Below, in pieces: positions 9,222-17,641 of a DNA stretch of 64,000 bases. How positions within the stretch are numbered: the first letter of the stretch is position 1; every line of letters begins with the position of its first letter. Source of the DNA: CAIWHR01 sp039931775 (GTDB taxonomy: Bacteria; Pseudomonadota; Gammaproteobacteria; Burkholderiales; Casimicrobiaceae). Below the pieces are notes generated by a model. The model had not been told where the DNA came from. It ran no database searches and saw only the letters and a list, made by a program, of their open reading frames with translations. Both the position numbers and the translations under genes were made by a program. The DNA lies in contig JBDTRG010000189.1 in assembly GCA_039931775.1 (NCBI GenBank), forward strand, positions 1-64,000. Direction: 5' to 3'.

Positions 9222-10028
9222 ATGCCTCGCCTTCCCACGCTCTTTCTGTCGCACGGCTCGCCGATGAACGGCATCGAGAGCACGCCGTCGAGCCTCGCGT
9301 GGGCGGCGCTTGCGCGCGAGTTGCCGAAGCCTCGCGCCGTATTGATGGCCTCCGCGCATTGGGAAACCTCGGTGCCGATGCTCACCGGCAATCCGAAGCC
9401 CGAAACGATCCACGACTTCGGCGGATTTCCCGACGCGCTCTTCCAGGTCCGCTATCCGGCGCCCGGCGCGCCAGACCTTGCCGCGCAAGCGGTCGCGTTG
9501 CTGAAGGCCGCCGGCATCACCGCGGGTGTGGACGGCTGCCGTGGACTCGACCACGGCGCGTGGGTTCCGCTGCGCTGGATGTATCCGGACCACGACGTGC
9601 CGGTCGTCGAGATCTCGCTGCAGCCGGCACTCGGCACGGCGCGTCACGTCGAACTCGGACGCGCGCTCGCTTCGCTCGCCGACGACAACGTGCTGATCGT
9701 CGGATCGGGGCACGCGACGCACAATCTGCGGGACTGGATGTCGAATCCGCGGCGCCCGGAGCCGTTGCGCTACGCGCAGGTGTTCGCCGACTGGGTGAGA
9801 GGGCGGCTCGCCGCGCGCGACACCGCCTCGCTGATCGCGTATCGCGAGTTAGCGCCCGAAGCCGCTCGCGCGCATCCGACCGAAGAGCACTTCCTGCCGC
9901 TGCTCGTCGCGTGGGGCGCGGCGGGCGAGGGCGCGCGCGCCGAGCGGTTCAATACGGGCTTCGACGGCGGCGCGCTCGCCAATGACGGATACCGTTTCCA
10001 TCAGGCCTTCGCACCGGCGCACGGATAA
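9222..10028 (+). CDS. LigB/DODA-type extradiol ring-opening dioxygenase
   Basis: A 268-residue member of the class III extradiol dioxygenase family (4,5-DOPA dioxygenase, YgiD-like). Metal-binding and catalytic regions are visible: FLSHGSPMNGI near the N-terminus, ASAHWETS, CRGLDHGAWVPLRWMYPD and GSGHATHNL. The reaction would be ring cleavage of a catecholic substrate; the true substrate is unknown. The frame is open from 9174, but ATG 9222 (MPRLPTLFLSHG) matches the usual N-terminus and has an AGGA element before it. It follows the GST gene by 88 bases on the same strand and may belong to the same transcript. Confidence 0.88.
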   Translation: MPRLPTLFLSHGSPMNGIESTPSSLAWAALARELPKPRAVLMASAHWETSVPMLTGNPKPETIHDFGGFPDALFQVRYPAPGAPDLAAQAVALLKAAGITAGVDGCRGLDHGAWVPLRWMYPDHDVPVVEISLQPALGTARHVELGRALASLADDNVLIVGSGHATHNLRDWMSNPRRPEPLRYAQVFADWVRGRLAARDTASLIAYRELAPEAARAHPTEEHFLPLLVAWGAAGEGARAERFNTGFDGGALANDGYRFHQAFAPAHG

Positions 10029-10046
10029 CGGCACACCCCGTGCGAG

Positions 10047-10739
10047 CTATTCGAATCCCGCCTTCGCGCGGAGGGCCTGCGTAGCGGGGCCCGAAAGCAA
10101 CCCGGCGAAATTCCGCGCGAGTTCGATGTCGCGCGCCTCGGTGCAAACCGCCACCGAATAGACCGTCGCAAGCTCGAACTCGGCTGGGAGCGCTCCGACC
10201 AGCGTAACGCCGCGCGTGTACCTGATCTCGGTGATCTGCGTGCATCCGACGCCGCCGGGCGCGTCTGCCTCGGCGAGCGCACGCATCGCGGTTGCGCCGT
10301 TCGGGTGGAGCGAAAGGCGAGGTGCGACGTCGTCGTAGATGCCGAGCCGCTTCAGCACCTGCGCGACGTGGATTCCGGCGGTCGAGCGAACGATGTCGGG
10401 AACGTAGAGCGTGGAAGCAGCGCCCAGCGTCGCCGCGAGTTGCGCGCGGTCGGCGATTGCGGGCAATGGATCGGCGTCCCTGACCGCGACACCGGTGCGC
10501 ACGCGGCCGAGCGGCGCGCTCGAACCCTGCAGCACCCGCCCGGCGAGCTCGAGGCCGGCGATCATCGACGCCGTCAGGATGATCGCGTCGCAGCGTTCAC
10601 CTGCACGGAATCTTTCCAACAGCGCCCCGACGGCGCCAAATGAACCCTCGATGTACGCGCCGACGTTGGCGCGCAACGTTTCACGCAGGCTTTCGACCAG
10701 TCCCTGCGCCGCGCCCGCGCTCAGCAGCCGGACATCCAT
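10047..10739 (-). CDS. ModA-like substrate-binding domain protein without signal peptide
   Basis: A 230-residue protein with the type 2 periplasmic-binding fold typical of ModA (molybdate-binding) relatives. It starts MDVRLLSAGAAQGLVESL, with FRAGERCDAIILTASMIAGL and the later VYSVAVCTEARDIELARNF block. There is no visible signal peptide or lipobox, so it is either cytoplasmic or mis-started; no better upstream start is evident. It lies 41 bases behind the Bug receptor gene on the same strand. ModA-like proteins without transporter partners are common in this group and need not bind molybdate. Confidence 0.75.
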   Translation of the reverse strand: MDVRLLSAGAAQGLVESLRETLRANVGAYIEGSFGAVGALLERFRAGERCDAIILTASMIAGLELAGRVLQGSSAPLGRVRTGVAVRDADPLPAIADRAQLAATLGAASTLYVPDIVRSTAGIHVAQVLKRLGIYDDVAPRLSLHPNGATAMRALAEADAPGGVGCTQITEIRYTRGVTLVGALPAEFELATVYSVAVCTEARDIELARNFAGLLSGPATQALRAKAGFE

Positions 10740-10780
10740 GGTGGCGCAGCCCTACGCCGACCTGACGCGCGCCGCGCCGA

Positions 10781-11752
10781 TCATTGGTCCGGCTTCGCCC
10801 CGGAGATCCTGACGATGCGTTCCCACTTGACGACGTCGTCGTTGAGATAGCGGCCGAACTCGTCGGGCGTCATCACGAGCGCCACCGCCCCCTGGCCCGC
10901 CCACTCCTGGCGAACCTCGGGCTTGTTCTGGATCTTCGCGATCTCGGCGTTCAGGCGGTTGACGATCGGAGCCGGCGTGCCCTTCGGCGCCATGAGGCCG
11001 AGCCAGATCACCGCCTCGTATCCGGTCACCCCCGCTTCGGAAATCGTCGGCACGTCGGGCAGCACCGTCGATCGCGTCTTGCCGGTCGTGCCGAGCGCCT
11101 TCACGCGGCCGGTCTTCGCGTGCTCGGTCATCGTCGGCACCGCGTCGAACATCATCTGCACCTGCCCGCCGAGCACGTCCGTGCGCGCGCCCGAGCTTCC
11201 CTTGTACGGCACGTGCACGATGTCGACGCCCGCCATCGCCTTGAAGAGTTCGCCCGCCATGTGGTACGGCGTACCGGGGCCGGACGACGCGTAATTGAGC
11301 TTGCCGGGACTCGCTTTCGCAATCCTGATGAGATCGGCGACGCTGTTGGCGCCCGCGGACGGATGCACGACGAGCACGAGGTCCGAATAGTTGATCGGCG
11401 AGATCGGCACGAAGTCGCGCATCAGCTGGTACGGCCGGTTCGGGATCAGCGTCTCGTTGACCGTCTGCGTGTTCGACATCAGCAGCAGCGTGTATCCGTC
11501 GGGCGCGCTTTTCGCGACGGCGTCGGTGCCGATGATCGAGCCGGCACCCGGACGATCGTCGACGACGACCGGCTGTCCCATCGCTTCGGTGAGCCGCGCG
11601 CCGATGAAGCGCGCGTAGATGTCGGCGGGACCGCCCGCCGCGAACGGCACGACGATCCGGATCGGCTTCGTCGGGTAATCCTGGGCGAACGATGGCGCGC
11701 CCATCCAGAGGGCGGCGAGGCCCGCAATCGAAGCGACGATGGAACGCGGCAT
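10781..11752 (-). CDS. Bug/TctC-family tricarboxylate-type substrate-binding protein
   Basis: A 323-residue periplasmic receptor of the Bug family. The signal peptide (SIVASIAGLAALWMGAPSFA) is followed by the diagnostic YPTKPIRIVVPFAAGGPADI. Other family blocks are seen: VDDRPGAGSIIGTDAVAKS, YASSGPGTPYHMAGELF, HVPYKGSSGA and VPTISEAGVTGYE. The frame is open to 11797, but ATG 11752 places the signal peptide correctly and has a gggag element before it. No TctA or TctB membrane genes are adjacent, as is usual for the expanded Bug proteins of Burkholderiales. The ligand is unknown. Confidence 0.93.
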   Translation of the reverse strand: MPRSIVASIAGLAALWMGAPSFAQDYPTKPIRIVVPFAAGGPADIYARFIGARLTEAMGQPVVVDDRPGAGSIIGTDAVAKSAPDGYTLLLMSNTQTVNETLIPNRPYQLMRDFVPISPINYSDLVLVVHPSAGANSVADLIRIAKASPGKLNYASSGPGTPYHMAGELFKAMAGVDIVHVPYKGSSGARTDVLGGQVQMMFDAVPTMTEHAKTGRVKALGTTGKTRSTVLPDVPTISEAGVTGYEAVIWLGLMAPKGTPAPIVNRLNAEIAKIQNKPEVRQEWAGQGAVALVMTPDEFGRYLNDDVVKWERIVRISGAKPDQ

Positions 11753-11875
11753 GCGCGGCTCCCGGTGAGTAAAGCGGTTCGTGGAAACGAACCGCAATCT
11801 ACACCCGGGGAACGCGCCGGCAAAGGCGAATCACGGGCCGGAAAGCGGCACGCGATTTCGCAGCGTGCGCAATGC

Positions 11876-12094
11876 TCAGTGCTGGGGCGAGGAAATGAAC
11901 GCCGACTTCATATGGCGCGCGATGAACGCCGCCGATGAACGCATCGCGGCGACCGCGGCAAATCCGAAGTCGACGATTCGTTCGGCATTGCGAAGGCTCG
12001 CCTTGGCGCGCGCGGCGTCCGTCGTACTGAGGTGCAGGGCGTCGATACGGCATTCGATGGATTCGCTCAATTGCGCTTGTTCGATGCGGGTCAT
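11876..12094 (-). CDS. Small hypothetical protein
   Basis: A 72-residue protein starting MTRIEQAQLSESIECRIDAL. The ATG at 12094 has a clear ribosome binding site (cggaga) seven bases upstream, which is the main reason to accept it. It is mostly helical with an Ala-rich middle (IVDFGFAAVAAMRSSAAF) and a basic C-terminus. I recognise no family. The frame also opens at 12142, but that start has no support. It lies between the ABC_sub_bind gene and the Bug gene on the same strand. Confidence 0.45.
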   Translation of the reverse strand: MTRIEQAQLSESIECRIDALHLSTTDAARAKASLRNAERIVDFGFAAVAAMRSSAAFIARHMKSAFISSPQH

Positions 12095-12215
12095 GGCTTT
12101 GTCTCCGTTGGGGCGGCGCATTGCTGCGCTGCACCAGACCAATATACGGATCGATGAACGAAAGCCAAATCGCCTTTTCCGATGCGCGGGATCGCATCGG
12201 CTGATGACCCCTATC

Positions 12216-12233
12216 TCATTGATCGATCAATGA
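12216..12233. repeat. Perfect 18-base palindrome at a gene end
   Basis: TCATTGATCGATCAATGA reads the same on both strands without a spacer. It overlaps the stop codon of the ABC_sub_bind gene (TGA at 12229-12227). It is AT-rich compared with its surroundings. It lacks a following T run, so a terminator is not well supported; a dimeric regulator site is possible. Confidence 0.5.
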
Positions 12234-13204
12234 ATTACCTCATCCGCCCGCACCAGCAGCGACTGCGGAATCGTCCAGCCCATCGCCTTCGCCGTCGTCA
12301 CGTTGATCACGAGGTCGAACTTGCTCGACTGCAGGACCGGCATGTCGGCCGGTTTCTCGCCCTTGAGGATGCGCCCGGTGTAGACGCCGACCTGACGATA
12401 CGCATCCGCGATGCTTGCGCCATAGCTCATCAGTCCACCGGCGTCGACGATCAGCTTTTCGCTGTAGATCGTCGGTACCATATTTCGCGCTGCCGTCGCG
12501 ACAAGTCGTTTGCGCCGGCTCAGGAACAGCGCATCGCCGGTGACGACGAGGGCCGCCGCGCGTTCCCGAACCAGCGTCGCAAAGGCCGCGTCGAAATCGC
12601 TTTCGGTGACGGCGCCGAGGACGACGGTTCGCTGTCCCAGCGCCTGCGCCGCCACGACAGCATCCACCCTTTCCTCCACGCTGCTCGGGCTGCCGGGGTT
12701 CTCCAGCACGCCAATCGCACTGTCCTTGGGCACGAGGTACCGGATGAGTTCCAGCTTCTTCGCCCCCAGGCTGGTATTGAAGAAGCTGACGCCCGTCAGG
12801 TTGCCGCCCGGCCGGTTATAGCTCGCGACCAGCTTGTCCCTTACCGGGTCGTTGCCGGCTGCGAAGACGACCGGTACGGTCGTGGTCGCCGCCTTGGCAA
12901 CGCGCGCCGCCGGGGTATTCGTCACCAGCACCGTCACTTGCCGGCGAATCAATTCAGCGATGATGGCCGGAAGCTTTTCAACGTGATCGTCCGCAGATCG
13001 GAATTCGATCGTCACGTTCTGGCCCTCGACGTAGCCGGTCTCCTTCAGGCCATCGCGAAAGGCCGCCACGAGATTCCCGACGCTTTCTATCGAAGAACTC
13101 CGGACGAACCCGATCATGGGAAAAGGCGGCTTCTGCGCACGAACTTCGAGCGCCGACGCCGACACGGCGCCACCGACAAGTGTGATGAAATCGCGCCGCC
13201 TCAT
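12227..13204 (-). CDS. ABC_sub_bind (TrpX-like) substrate-binding protein with Tat-type signal
   Basis: A 325-residue periplasmic binding protein of the ABC_sub_bind family (PF04392-type, as in tryptophan/purine-nucleoside-like receptors). The N-terminus MRRRDFITLVGGAVSASA is a twin-arginine export signal. Family blocks include MIGFVRSSS, GLKETGYVEGQNVTIEFR, ELIRRQVTVLVTNT, RPGGNLTGVSFF and the C-terminal ADMPVLQSSKFDLVINVTTA. Proteins of this family often occur as orphans beside unrelated genes, and no permease or ATPase gene is adjacent here. The ligand cannot be deduced. Confidence 0.92.
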   Translation of the reverse strand: MRRRDFITLVGGAVSASALEVRAQKPPFPMIGFVRSSSIESVGNLVAAFRDGLKETGYVEGQNVTIEFRSADDHVEKLPAIIAELIRRQVTVLVTNTPAARVAKAATTTVPVVFAAGNDPVRDKLVASYNRPGGNLTGVSFFNTSLGAKKLELIRYLVPKDSAIGVLENPGSPSSVEERVDAVVAAQALGQRTVVLGAVTESDFDAAFATLVRERAAALVVTGDALFLSRRKRLVATAARNMVPTIYSEKLIVDAGGLMSYGASIADAYRQVGVYTGRILKGEKPADMPVLQSSKFDLVINVTTAKAMGWTIPQSLLVRADEVIH

Positions 13205-13223
13205 CCACCCTCCTCGTCGACGC

Positions 13224-14822
13224 TCACGAACTGCACGACAGCATTGAACATCCTGCCCGGTTTCGGGCCCAGTCCGGCCGTCGCTCCGCGAACCCTTCGC
13301 GGCCCGGCTGATCGTCGTACGGTCGGCGCATCACGTCAAGCAGCTCGTGGATGCCGGTGTCGTCGCCCTGCTCGGCCCGGTCGATCGCCTGCTGCGCCAG
13401 GTAGTTGCGCAAGACGTAGCGCGGATTGACCGAGCGCATCCGCGCGCGACGCTCCGCCGGCACCTGGCCGTCGCGACGCACACGCGCAGCAAAGCGCGCG
13501 AGCCAATCGCCGAACCCCGGCTCGGCATCGCGCCGCTTCGCGTCGTCGTAGAACGCGTCGCCGAACGGCGTCAGCGACGGCGCGTCGAGGTCGACATCGG
13601 CCAGCGCGCGGAAGAAGATCGTCATGTCGACCTCGGCTTCCTGCAGCAATACGTAGAGCTGCTCCATGAGCGCAACGTCGTCGTCAGTGCATTCCACGAG
13701 ACCCAGCTTCGCCGCGACATTGGCGCGCTCCGACGCCGTAAAGACGTCGACGTAGCGCTGCAGGCCCGCCTGCAGGGGGTCCGTCGTGGCAAATGCCGGC
13801 GTCAGCGCATTCGCGAGCTGGCCGAGATTCCAGTACGCGATCTGCGCCTGCTGGCCGAACCGGTAGCGACGGCGCCCCGCGTCCGTGGTGTTCGGCGTCC
13901 AGTCGAGGTCGAAGTTGTCGATCCAGCCGTACGGCCCATAATCGATGGTGAGTCCGAGGATCGACAGGTTGTCGGTGTTCATCACGCCGTGGACGAATCC
14001 GACGCGCATCCAGTGCGCGATCATGCGCGCCGTGCGTTCGCACACCTCGCCGAACCACGCGGCGCGCAGCGCCCCAGGCAGCCGATCGCCCGTCGGATCG
14101 AAACCGCTCGCGCCCGTCGCGGAAAGCAAATGCGGGAAGTCGCGCCGAATCGTGAAATCGACGAGCCCTTCGACGAGCGTCGCTTCGCCGCGGGACGCGG
14201 GTAGCTCGAAGTTGCCGAAGCGGATGAACGACGGCGCCACGCGGCACACGATCGCTCCCGGTTCCGACCGCGGATGGCCGTCGTAGAACATGTCGCGCAC
14301 GACCTCTTCACCCGTCGCGACGAGGCAGAGCGCGCGCGTCGTCGGCACGCCGAGGTGATGCATCGCCTCGCTGCACAGGAATTCGCGCACCGATGAGCGC
14401 AGCACGGCGCGGCCGTCGGCGCTGCGCGAATACGGCGTCGGGCCGGCACCCTTCAGCTGCAGTTCCCAGCGCTCGCCAGCGGCGTTGATCGTTTCGCCGA
14501 GCGTGATGGCGCGGCCATCACCCAGCTGGCCGGCCCAATGCCCGAACTGATGTCCGCCGTAGTTGGCGGCGTAGGGCTCCATGCCGGGGAGCAGCGCGTT
14601 GCCGCCGAACACGCGCGCGAATGCAGGCGATGCGATCGTCGCGTCGTCGATGCCGAGCAGCGCCGCCACCTCGCGCGAATGCGCGACGAGTCGCGGCGCA
14701 GCGACGGGTGTGGGTTCAACGCGGGAAAACATCGCGCCGTGCACCTGCCGCAGCCGCGGCCCGGCCTCCGGATCGGCGGGCAACTCGCGCACGAACCTGT
14801 TGTCGAAGTGCAGCGATCGCAT
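13224..14822 (-). CDS. selO: Protein adenylyltransferase SelO (YdiU, UPF0061)
   Basis: A 532-residue pseudokinase-fold AMP transferase that adenylylates protein Ser/Thr/Tyr residues. Visible blocks include YGGHQFGHWAGQLGDGRA, ELQLKGAGPTPYSR and SVREFLCSEAMHHLGVPTTR, and the catalytic region HGVMNTDNLSILGLTIDYGP with the metal-binding Asp and Asn. The C-terminus is LSCSS: Cys stands where eukaryotic SelO has selenocysteine, as is normal in bacteria. The frame runs open to 15044, but ATG 14822 (MRSLHFDNRF) is the family start. It is divergent from the pirin gene. E. coli SelO links to oxidative stress; no regulatory element is visible here. Confidence 0.95.
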   Translation of the reverse strand: MRSLHFDNRFVRELPADPEAGPRLRQVHGAMFSRVEPTPVAAPRLVAHSREVAALLGIDDATIASPAFARVFGGNALLPGMEPYAANYGGHQFGHWAGQLGDGRAITLGETINAAGERWELQLKGAGPTPYSRSADGRAVLRSSVREFLCSEAMHHLGVPTTRALCLVATGEEVVRDMFYDGHPRSEPGAIVCRVAPSFIRFGNFELPASRGEATLVEGLVDFTIRRDFPHLLSATGASGFDPTGDRLPGALRAAWFGEVCERTARMIAHWMRVGFVHGVMNTDNLSILGLTIDYGPYGWIDNFDLDWTPNTTDAGRRRYRFGQQAQIAYWNLGQLANALTPAFATTDPLQAGLQRYVDVFTASERANVAAKLGLVECTDDDVALMEQLYVLLQEAEVDMTIFFRALADVDLDAPSLTPFGDAFYDDAKRRDAEPGFGDWLARFAARVRRDGQVPAERRARMRSVNPRYVLRNYLAQQAIDRAEQGDDTGIHELLDVMRRPYDDQPGREGFAERRPDWARNRAGCSMLSCSS

Positions 14823-14958
14823 CGGCCGATTATAGTGGAGCCGCCAATGAAGCGTGCTCGTGCGGTTGATGCGATCGCGCTGGATTCGCTGGAACGGTTC
14901 CGGCAAGATTCGCTTTCGCGCGAAGAGGACTCTCGCGTTCCACCCTCGAGGATCGTCG

Positions 14959-15834
14959 ATGCCCGTCGAACAGCAGCTGCGCCCGCGCGTCAAGGACATC
15001 GGCGGTGGATTCATGGTGCGGCGGCTGTTGCCGACGCTCCACACGCCGAGCGTCGGCCCGTTCGTCTTTTTCGATCACTTCGGCCCGACGACCACAAAGC
15101 CCGACGACAACCACGACGTGCGCCCGCATCCGCACATCGGGCTCTCGACGGTGACGTATCTGTTCGAGGGCGCGATGCTGCACCGGGACAGCCTCGGTTC
15201 CGTACAGCGCATCGAGCCCCGCGCGCTCAACTGGATGACAGCCGGGCGAGGCATCGTGCATTCGGAGCGCGCCCCGCCCGACCTGCGAGGAACGACCTAC
15301 GGTATCCACGGCCTGCAACTGTGGGCGGCGCTGCCCAAGGCGTTCGAGGAGAGCGAACCGGCTTTCCATCACATGGCGGCCGATGCCCTTCCCGAGTGGT
15401 CGCAGCCGGGAATGCGGGTCCGCGTGCTGGTCGGCAGCGCGTTCGGCCGCGAGTCTCCAGTCAGCACGCACTCGAAGACGCTCTATCTCGACGTCACGGC
15501 CAGCGAGGGGAGCACGCTGCTGCTGTCCCCCGAGCCCGCCGTCGCGACCTTCGAGCGCGCCGCGTACAGCACCGACCACGGAATCGTCGTCGACGGTGTC
15601 GACGTGCCTGCGTTCACGATGGCGGTCCTGACACCCGGTGTCGAGTCGACGATCGCGGCGCCTCGAGGCGCCCGCTATGTCGTCATCGGCGGCGAGGCGC
15701 TCGACGGGCCGCGCTTCCTCTGGTGGAATTTCGTCTCATCGTCCAAAGAACGGATCGAGCAGGCGAAGGGCGATTGGACCGAGCAGCGGATGGGCCGAAT
15801 CCCCGGCGAGCACGAGTGGATTCCGCTGCCTTGA
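14959..15834 (+). CDS. Pirin family protein
   Basis: A 291-residue bicupin protein. The N-terminal cupin carries the metal ligands: RPHPHIGLSTVTYLFEGA gives the His pair, and GRGIVHSERAP gives the third His and a Glu. The C-terminal cupin (about residues 170-280) ends with FLWWNFVSSSKERIEQA, a family hallmark. Pirins are metal-dependent quercetinases or redox-sensitive regulators; which applies here is unknown. The frame opens at 14854, but ATG 14959 (MPVEQQLRPR) has a gagg element seven bases before it. Convergent with the S10 peptidase gene. Confidence 0.93.
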   Translation: MPVEQQLRPRVKDIGGGFMVRRLLPTLHTPSVGPFVFFDHFGPTTTKPDDNHDVRPHPHIGLSTVTYLFEGAMLHRDSLGSVQRIEPRALNWMTAGRGIVHSERAPPDLRGTTYGIHGLQLWAALPKAFEESEPAFHHMAADALPEWSQPGMRVRVLVGSAFGRESPVSTHSKTLYLDVTASEGSTLLLSPEPAVATFERAAYSTDHGIVVDGVDVPAFTMAVLTPGVESTIAAPRGARYVVIGGEALDGPRFLWWNFVSSSKERIEQAKGDWTEQRMGRIPGEHEWIPLP

Positions 15835-15883
15835 AACGAGCGGGCAGCGAAACGCCACGGTCGGCGGGGTCGTCAGGACGCGT

Positions 15884-17374
15884 TCACGCCGACAGCCACG
15901 CCGCCAGATCCTGCTTCAGCTTCTTCAAATCCGGATCGCGCGTGTACATCATGTGCCCGGCGTCGTAGTAGTGGTGTTCGACGCGCGCCAGCACTTCCGC
16001 CGGCGCATCGAGCTGGGCGATCGACCAGTCGGTCGCCGAGTACGGCGTGCCGAGATCGTAGTGCCCGCTCGCGACCAGCACGCGCAGATGCGGATTGCGG
16101 CGCAGCGCGCGTGAGAGGTCGGGGCTGGTGCAGGCGAAGTTGTTGCCCTTCTCTTCGCCGCGATTCCAGTTCCAGTCCTTGTTGACGTCCATGTTGAGGA
16201 CTTCGTAGCGCGGCGACGGATCGATGCCGAGCGTCTCGCTCATGTAGGCGTTCGCGGCCATAGTGAACGGCGCCGCCAGCGCTTCGATGCCCGGGTCGAA
16301 CTCCCACTGGCGGGTGCGCGAGGCCGCCATGGGACCGGTGACCCGCGCCTCGAGCCTGCCGACGATGCGCCCCTCGTCGCGCAGCAGCTCGAAGAAAAAC
16401 GTCTCGTCGGAAATCCGCAGGTTCTTCTCTTCGACGAGCGCCACCGACAGGCCGGTCAGCTCGGACACGCGCTTCGCGACGCGACGGCGCCGCGCCTCGG
16501 GCAGGCGCGCACCCGCATGCAACGCGGACAGATACTCGTCGGCGACGAAGCTCTCGGCCGCGCTGCGCGCCGCCTCGGGCGATTTCGCGAGCGGCCCCGC
16601 GAGCTTGCCGTGGTACTGCGCGGCGCACGCGAAACCGGGGAGGAAGAGCCCATAGGGCAAGTCGTTGCGCGGCGTGAACACGAGGCTCTGCAGATCCATC
16701 GCGCAGGACACGAGGATCAGTCCGGACACGGCCACGCCGAGTTCCTGCAGCTTGTCGGTCAGCGCGGCGCCGCGCGTGGTGCCATAGCTTTCGCCGGCAA
16801 TGAAGATCGGCGAGCCCCAGCGTTTATGCCTTCCCAGCCACGCACGCACGCATTCCGCGAGAGCCGCCACGTCGCCGTCGACCGAGAGCATTTTCTTGCG
16901 CGCGTCCTCGCTCGCCGTCATCGAGTAGCCGGTGTGCGGCGGATCGACGAACACGAGGTCGAAATGCTCGAACCACGAATGCGGATTGTCGGTGACCGTG
17001 TAGGGTGGCAGCGGCATCGTGCCGTCGTCGTTGATGACCACGCGCTTCGGGCCCAGCGCACCGAGATTCAGGAAAACCGAAGCCGCACCCGGCCCGCCAT
17101 TGAAAGCGAAGCACACCGGTCGCGTGCGCGGGTCGGCGTCCTTCTGCAGATAGGCGATCGTGAAGATCGCGGCTTCCGGGTCGCCGCGCTTGTCGTCGAG
17201 CCCGCCGGCCACGACGGGCACGAATGCGGCGACGGCGCTGTACGCCATGCTACGGCCGTCGAGCGCAAGGGTGCCGTCGGTCTTGTGGGGATCCGCAGCG
17301 AGCAGCTTGTCCACCTTTTCGCGGAGGCGCTTCTTTTCGTCATCGGTGGCGGGGGCAGGTGTCGATGGGGTCAT
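15884..17374 (-). CDS. Serine carboxypeptidase-like protein (peptidase family S10)
   Basis: A 496-residue alpha/beta-hydrolase of the S10 family. The nucleophile elbow is FIAGESYGTTRG, the catalytic Asp lies in VASGHYDLGTPYS and the His in YDAGHMMYTRD. The oxyanion region FNGGPGAASVFLNLGALGP is the classical carboxypeptidase motif. No signal peptide is seen at ATG 17374 (MTPSTPAPATDDEKKRL); the frame opens upstream to 17491 but that extension is Arg-rich and looks non-coding. The protein would then be cytoplasmic, or exported by an unrecognised route. It is divergent from the sugar dehydrogenase gene. Confidence 0.9.
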   Translation of the reverse strand: MTPSTPAPATDDEKKRLREKVDKLLAADPHKTDGTLALDGRSMAYSAVAAFVPVVAGGLDDKRGDPEAAIFTIAYLQKDADPRTRPVCFAFNGGPGAASVFLNLGALGPKRVVINDDGTMPLPPYTVTDNPHSWFEHFDLVFVDPPHTGYSMTASEDARKKMLSVDGDVAALAECVRAWLGRHKRWGSPIFIAGESYGTTRGAALTDKLQELGVAVSGLILVSCAMDLQSLVFTPRNDLPYGLFLPGFACAAQYHGKLAGPLAKSPEAARSAAESFVADEYLSALHAGARLPEARRRRVAKRVSELTGLSVALVEEKNLRISDETFFFELLRDEGRIVGRLEARVTGPMAASRTRQWEFDPGIEALAAPFTMAANAYMSETLGIDPSPRYEVLNMDVNKDWNWNRGEEKGNNFACTSPDLSRALRRNPHLRVLVASGHYDLGTPYSATDWSIAQLDAPAEVLARVEHHYYDAGHMMYTRDPDLKKLKQDLAAWLSA

Positions 17375-17641
17375 GGGTATCGTGGCGTGCGTATCGTGGA
17401 AGGGGTTGTCGGTCGACGCGCGGGGCCGCTCGAATTCGAGCCGGCGCTCGCGCCGCCCGCGATTGTGCCGGTGTCGGCCGCATCCCGCCACGAGTTTTTG
17501 CCGGCTCCCCCAGCCATTTCACGCGGCCACATGCTATGGCCATGGCCACACAGCGCACAGGGGAAACCGCAATCCCCGACCGGGCCGTAAAATCAGGGAA
17601 ATGCCGACACCCCTGCCAGCACAATCTTCGGGGATCTCCTG

